Shown here one piece after another: positions 59,220 through 64,000 of a stretch of DNA of 64,000 nt. The DNA is taken from assembly GCF_051020985.1 (NCBI RefSeq), contig NC_135000.1, forward strand, positions 1,922,001 through 1,986,000. Direction: 5' to 3'. A program made the position numbers and the translations under genes. Position 1 is the first letter of the stretch. Each line of letters opens with the position of its first letter. Origin of the DNA: Nomia melanderi. Taxonomy: Eukaryota; Arthropoda; Insecta; Hymenoptera; Halictidae. The notes under the pieces were generated by a model. It was not told the origin of the DNA. It ran no database searches and saw only the letters and a program-made list of their open reading frames with translations.

Positions 59220-59640
59220 GACGAGCCTCGAACGCGAATGGCCCCTTGAACAGGCCTGATATCCGCTGAATCGTCTGGCTTCGCCGCGCGGCGAGCGTGT
59301 GTCGTAAGTCGATTTAATTAGCGGACTTCCACGCCGCGAAGCCGGGCCATTGTTCCCGGAATTAGGATTTTTACCACGCCGTCCTCGCCGCAGACCGACC
59401 ATTATTACCGCAATCAACGTATCCGGCATTTTTCAACCGCGGCACCGCGTCGTCCCATTCCCGTCCCCTCCCGCGCCCGCCATTTTTCATTTCTCCCTCT
59501 TCGTTCGTCGCCCGATCCGTTCGTTCCCTTTGTTCCCATCCATCCCGCATCGATTTCCCACCCCCGCTCGCGCCAGTGACGTTCGATAATCGAACGGCCG
59601 TCCGGACGAAGAGTTTCGTGAAAACGAAGCGATTTGCAGT
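59220..59640. other. GC-rich island
   Basis: CpG-rich with three overlapping ORFs near 100 codons; a pyrimidine-rich (CCCTCC) strand bias on the plus strand. No domain recognised. Confidence 0.4.
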
Positions 59641-59700
59641 TAATGCGTTGACTGGCAAATAAACATTTGTCAAAATTCCTATGTAGTCGGGGCAGTTCTC

Positions 59701-59952
59701 TTAACCAGTTAACTGTGTTCGACAAGTGTACACGTCATCTTAAAACGCAAAATGGCACGAATCCTTTCAATGATCAATTATTCATTTTTTTCAGATGAAC
59801 GCGTAATTCTTCTTCGTTTCGCTGTAGTTTTTCGTTAGAATATGTTATAGATACATTTGCCCTGCGTTCGGTGAGTATACAGTTTATTATTTGATTTTCT
59901 TGCGTGCACAATGAGAGATTTTTCAAACTAAATACCACAGTTAACTGGTTAA
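59701..59952 (-). mobile_element. Family C TTAA-type MITE, intact ends (C2)
   Basis: TTAACCAGTTAACTGTG at both ends (inverted), TTAA duplicated, 252 bp. Best reference copy of family C. The next bases (AACACTAGATTTATG) look like a D start on the same TTAA. Confidence 0.9.
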
Positions 59953-60029
59953 CACTAGATTTATGTTAATTCTTGTTCCTAGGAAACTGCATGGTCGTTC
60001 ATGTAGATCGCCGAACTATAACTTCAAAA

Positions 60030-60150
60030 CTAGAGAACTGCAACGCGTAATAGTCTAACTGCACGAATCGAAATCAACTTAAACTGTTACCAAATAATGT
60101 TTAGAAAATTCAATATCTGTGAAATTTTAAGATTCTTCGTGATGACTGCT
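60030..60150. repeat. Dispersed repeat shared with 39.1 and 46.8 kb
   Basis: TGTTACCAAATAATGTTTAG and AAAATTCAATAT recur at the other two loci. 60151-61090 otherwise holds a GC-rich patch at 60820-60960 and no gene. Confidence 0.5.
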
Positions 60151-61093
60151 CTGCTGTGTTTATTATATCTCATATGTCCAAAATTCGGATCAATCGATAT
60201 GTTACCAAGGAAATTAATGCTTAAGTATATGAAAAAACGGTGTCAGAACTTTTTGTAAATAATTTGTATATTGATGAGAAAAATAATGACATTTGATATG
60301 CTTTCTGTATTTACATTTGCCACAAAGTGTATAGATCACTGAGAAATGGTACTTTTTCATTTTGATCATTTGAAATTGATACAAAAATTGTCTGTCTTTG
60401 ATAAGTTCGTTTCTATGACTTCTGAAATATTTTGGTAAAATGTATTTTTCTCGAAAATTGTTGCTGCTCTATAGTTCACGAATTCCGAAAAACGAAGAAT
60501 CTTGGTTTCATAAATTGTTTAATAAGAACCGGATTTTGTTGGACATGAGACAGAAAAGCTAAGAGTGCAATTGTTACGAAAAATTATGAATTTGAACTTA
60601 GAACCAGTACGACTAGTTCATTATTTCCTTATCTTCCTCGTAAATACTCGAAATAAACTTCACAAAATTATAAATCTCAAAGAAATTCGGTTCACCGAAT
60701 AGACCACTAACTAACTTGACAATTAACTTCAAATCTAGTAAAAAGGTCAAGTGGTTTCGACCTACGAAAAATAAATTTGATATTCGTTGTTATTCGTTTT
60801 CATGTTTTCCCGAAACGTTTCGCGATCCCAGACGGCCGTTCGATCGGGATCATCTCGCGATCGGCGCCGTCCCCGTAAGAGAATCACGAAAAAATCGTTC
60901 GGTCCGTGGACTCGTCCCGAGAGGGAGATTCGCTGTGACATAACCAAAAAACGGCAGCATGTTAGCCACACCACATCGAGAAAAAGAAAAAACCAAAAAG
61001 AAAAGGTACGTGTGTGTGCTCTTTCGCGCTTGCTCAGACGCGTGTGTGTTACACCTGTGTATTTATAAACGTACGAATATATAGACATATATA

Positions 61094-61546
61094 CAGGGTG
61101 TTGAAATAGTAAAGGGTTCGATGCTGGAAAGGCTTACAGCTACTTACTATGAGAAGGGAAAATTTGTCTGATCGACCTTGATGCTAAAAGCGATGCTTTC
61201 AATGGAGAATTTACTTTCGTTGTTCGTTAGCGTTTGATTTTTATAATGAATATAGGAATATAAAATATAATAAATATTGAATGTACAATTAAAAGAAAAA
61301 CACAAGAAAGTTCGAAGCAACAATTCGTTTTCAATCATCAATGATTATTTGATAAATATGATATAAATCTTCATTAATTTATCAATGATTTAGTAATTTC
61401 CTTTTTCTAACGTAACAAATAGAAAATAATAAAAGTTGACTTTTTCATTGAAATAATTGCTTTTAAGAGACGTATCGATCATTTTCTACTTCTCTCGGTG
61501 AGCACTGTAAGCTCTTCGAGTATGGAAACCTTTTTTTAACATCCTG
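61094..61546. mobile_element. TA-flanked MITE with long inverted ends (mariner/Tc1-like)
   Basis: CAGGGTGTTGAAATAG at left and, read inward from the right, CAGGATGTTAAAAAAAGG; both ends later share GCTTACAG. TA lies directly outside each end (61092-61093, 61547-61548). 453 bp, no transposase. Confidence 0.75.
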
Positions 61547-62380
61547 TATATCTAGACAGAGAGAAGAAAGTAGATATATATAAAATCTGTAGATGGACCG
61601 TTTGTTCCGAAAGTGCTGTAAATCTGTTTCTCGAAAAAACTCAAAAGACAGAAAGTTACATACGCATTCGCATGATTTCTCGAAGATTCAAAAAGATCTC
61701 AGGAAGATTTCATTAAATTGAAATTTCGCTTACAAATGAAACTGTATAATCATTCATTTCGAGCCTGCAAAATAACGGTCCACTCGATTTAAAAAAAAAA
61801 ACTATGTCAATAATAAAATTACTTCTATTCATTTCTATAATGAATGTTTGAAGTACTGAACTTTTTTATTCGAATCTTCAAAGTGAAAACAATCAGTTTT
61901 ACTCCTCTTTCAAAATAAATGGTCCACATACGAAAGAAGTGTGTGTTGCGCACCCTGTATACACGGTTACTTGTAAAAATTATCCACCGACTTATACATT
62001 TCGCGTATTCAACTAACATAAAAATTGGACTTGACGTCTTCAGTTCGCATGTATTAAATAAAAGTACATTTAACAAAAAAATCACTTAATTATCAAGTAG
62101 CTTTATGGTTCAAAATCAAAAATCCACTGAAAAATTTATTAAAAACGTGTGGATAATTTAAATTACAGGTAGTTCACTGAAAAGTCCGTTACTTAATTTC
62201 ATGAAATACATCGTACATATAGATAGATGGATACTTTCGCGAGTAACGGTAAATCGACGTTGAAACGAGTGTGTGGGGGTGTGTGTGTGGTGCTGTTCAC
62301 GCTCGACGTTCCCGCGGGTGCCACTCAAAAAACACATGGGTGAGGCAAAAATACAAAAAACTTGGTCTCACGATCATCGG
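61547..62380. other. AT-rich stretch with an orphan transposon end
   Basis: GCACCCTGTATACACGG near 61950 resembles the same TA-type end. Nothing else recognised. Confidence 0.35.
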
Positions 62381-62515
62381 TGTGTGTGTATGTTTGTTTA
62401 TTTGTTTGTTTGTTTGTTTGTTTGTTTGTTTGCTTGTTTGTTTGTATGCATGTATGTATGTATGTATGTATGTATGCATATGTGTGTGTGTGTCGGTGTC
62501 CATGTGTGAGTGTTT
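62381..62515 (+). repeat. (TTTG)n / (TATG)n / (TG)n compound microsatellite
   Basis: GT run, then about 13 TTTG units, about 9 TATG units, then TGTG. The Cys/Val-rich and Thr/His-rich ORFs through it are translated microsatellite. Confidence 0.95.
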
Positions 62516-62520
62516 GTCTC

Positions 62521-63390
62521 CCTCTCGTTAAACACTCAGCTCTCGAGGACAAAAACGAAAAAAAAAGAAACATAAACGTGGTGGTGTTCCTCGACGTTTC
62601 GATCGACGGAACTGTAAAGCGAAAGACGACCGCCACCGAAAGCTCGACGGGGGGAACGGGGTTGAAACAAAGAAAATTTTTCGGGAGGAACGCGATTCGA
62701 GACCTCGCGTGCTCGACGGCTCAATTGCTTCACTATCGAATTAATTGTTTTTCAAATCAGTTGCTTCACTGGTGAATTTCATAAAAAGTTCATTTAATTA
62801 TTGGTTGAATGGAATATTGAATTTAATTGAAATTAGTTCAAATTAATTTAATTATTGAATGCCCCGAGTTTTCATGTGCATTCAAGTTTTTAAGAATGCG
62901 ATTGGAAAAGTAGAATAGCGATACAAAATGGTTTTCCTTAAGGGATGTTATAAGGTTAACACTTTCGATAAATGTATAAATATCGTATAAATATTTACTT
63001 TTTGATGCGGTAAATTTATAATTGTAAATACGTGTCTACTACTGTCATTTGAAAAGTTACTCTATAAAATTTTTCATATTTCAACGTTTGAAATTGTCCG
63101 AGACGTAATGTTAGCATTTTTGAGAAATCCGTTGAACCGTCCAGACATTGGAAGACCGTCGACAACGCGAGATTCGAATCTCAAAAGAAAAAGAAGTTAC
63201 GGAACGTCAAAGAATCTCAAAAGTGAAACAAGGAAACAGAAAGAAACTCGAAAATGATCGTAGAAGAATTACGGGACGCGGTCGTGTTCCGACGGACACG
63301 TGTTCAAATCGATTTCGACCAAAAACTGAAAAATTCATTTTGTCTAATTCATCTGTTAAATTATTTTATCGAAATGATGAAAAGAAATAA
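62521..63390. other. Mixed sequence, nothing recognised
   Basis: A GC-rich patch at 62575-62720 then AT-rich sequence. Short ORFs with no recognised product. Confidence 0.35.
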
Positions 63391-63394
63391 AATA

Positions 63395-63539
63395 CAGTAG
63401 AACAGCCTATAACGCGACAGGTATGTTCCATGTAACAAGGATATCACATATTATTTAATTATTATTTGAATACTATTTAAAATTTATAAAATTATTATTT
63501 TTCACTAGTTTTTCCATCGCGTTACACCAGGTCCTACTG
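63395..63539. mobile_element. pogo/Tigger-like MITE
   Basis: CAGTAGAACAGCCTATAACG at left and, inward from the right, CAGTAGGACCTGGTGTAACG, 17 of 23 end positions matching. TA flanks both ends (63393-63394, 63540-63541). 145 bp. Confidence 0.75.
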
Positions 63540-63809
63540 TATCTATAAAAATTTCAAATCTTCCAAAATTCCGCGTCCGGGAACCCGACCGCACAAAATA
63601 AAAGAAAATGCAAACCTAGCGCCACAGAAGAAAATACGGTAAGTTGGATAGAGATGGTTCACATTTTCAAAAGTACCATTGTTCCATAATAGAAACAGAA
63701 ATATATTTATAAAACTGGACGCGTATAAGAATAATAGTTAAATAGATGTCCATAGAAGATTCGATATAGAGGACAACTTTCATCAAGGAACAATGCAACT
63801 CATCCTACA

Positions 63810-63955
63810 TTAACACTAAAACTACCAGAAGGGTCAAAATGACTCATTCCTGATGTCTTTTTTTAACAATTATTAAAAAGATTACAGATGTTTCTCTGGA
63901 AAATAATTGAAAAAATTGATTTGGCAATACGCAAACTGAAAGATAAATCCATTAA
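63810..63955 (+). mobile_element. Family D MITE (D4), interrupted by B8
   Basis: TTAACACTAAAACTACCAGA, then TTGATTTGGCAATACGCAAA; broken at TTAACTCCTTGCC (63952). Confidence 0.75.
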
Positions 63956-64000
63956 CTCCTTGCCTTATAACGTGTCAGACACGCGTTGAAAATTTCAAAC
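63952..64000 (+). mobile_element. Family B MITE (B8), running off the window
   Basis: TTAACTCCTTGCCTTATAAC, then GTGTCAGACACG and GAAAATTTCAAAC, the B head inserted in D4. Confidence 0.75.

Noticed and set aside
62271..62636. Cys/Val/Phe-rich and Thr/His/Lys-rich ORFs
   Set aside because: Translations of TTTG/TATG/TG microsatellite on both strands.

Overview
Eukaryotic nuclear DNA, almost certainly from an insect and probably a hymenopteran. The grounds are an AT-rich background cut by several dozen short CpG-rich islands, many small non-autonomous DNA transposons, no dense open reading frames, and one metazoan transcription-factor exon with canonical splice sites. No bacterial, viral, CRISPR or operon structure was seen. 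The hymenopteran call is inference from base composition and repeat style.

The only protein-coding sequence I can support is one 146-nt exon at 53754-53899 on the minus strand. It encodes the N-terminal zinc finger of a GATA1/2/3-class factor, the class of Drosophila grain. The C-terminal finger should lie at lower coordinates and the N-terminal coding exons at higher ones; I recognise neither. If the exon belongs to an intact gene, the window is mostly two long introns: more than 53 kb on the 3' side of the gene and more than 10 kb on the 5' side. The longer ORFs elsewhere lie in GC-rich islands, usually as overlapping plus and minus pairs, and read as compositional noise.

Layout: 1-9.5 kb has diverged local duplications, GC islands and decayed repeats. 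9.5-21 kb has microsatellites, a 48-bp minisatellite (13.7-14.1 kb), the largest GC island (15.9-17.3 kb, with a 98-nt hairpin) and two islands with clustered GATA motifs. 21-30 kb is crowded with TTAA-flanked MITEs inserted into and beside one another. 30-36 kb has tandem duplications, a Transib-like element with CACAGTG ends and a 5-bp CGTCG target duplication, and a fold-back element. 36-49 kb has more TTAA MITEs, including a three-level nest at 42.9-43.8 kb. 49-58 kb has tandem repeats around the GATA exon. 58-64 kb has TA-flanked mariner/pogo-like MITEs and microsatellites.

The main biological story is transposon ecology inside a developmental-regulator locus. At least six families of TTAA-target elements (called A-F here) share the end pattern TTAAC, re-use each other's TTAA as insertion sites and form chains with shared target sites. 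The GC islands, including those with WGATAR motifs, are candidate regulatory DNA, but sequence alone cannot show it.
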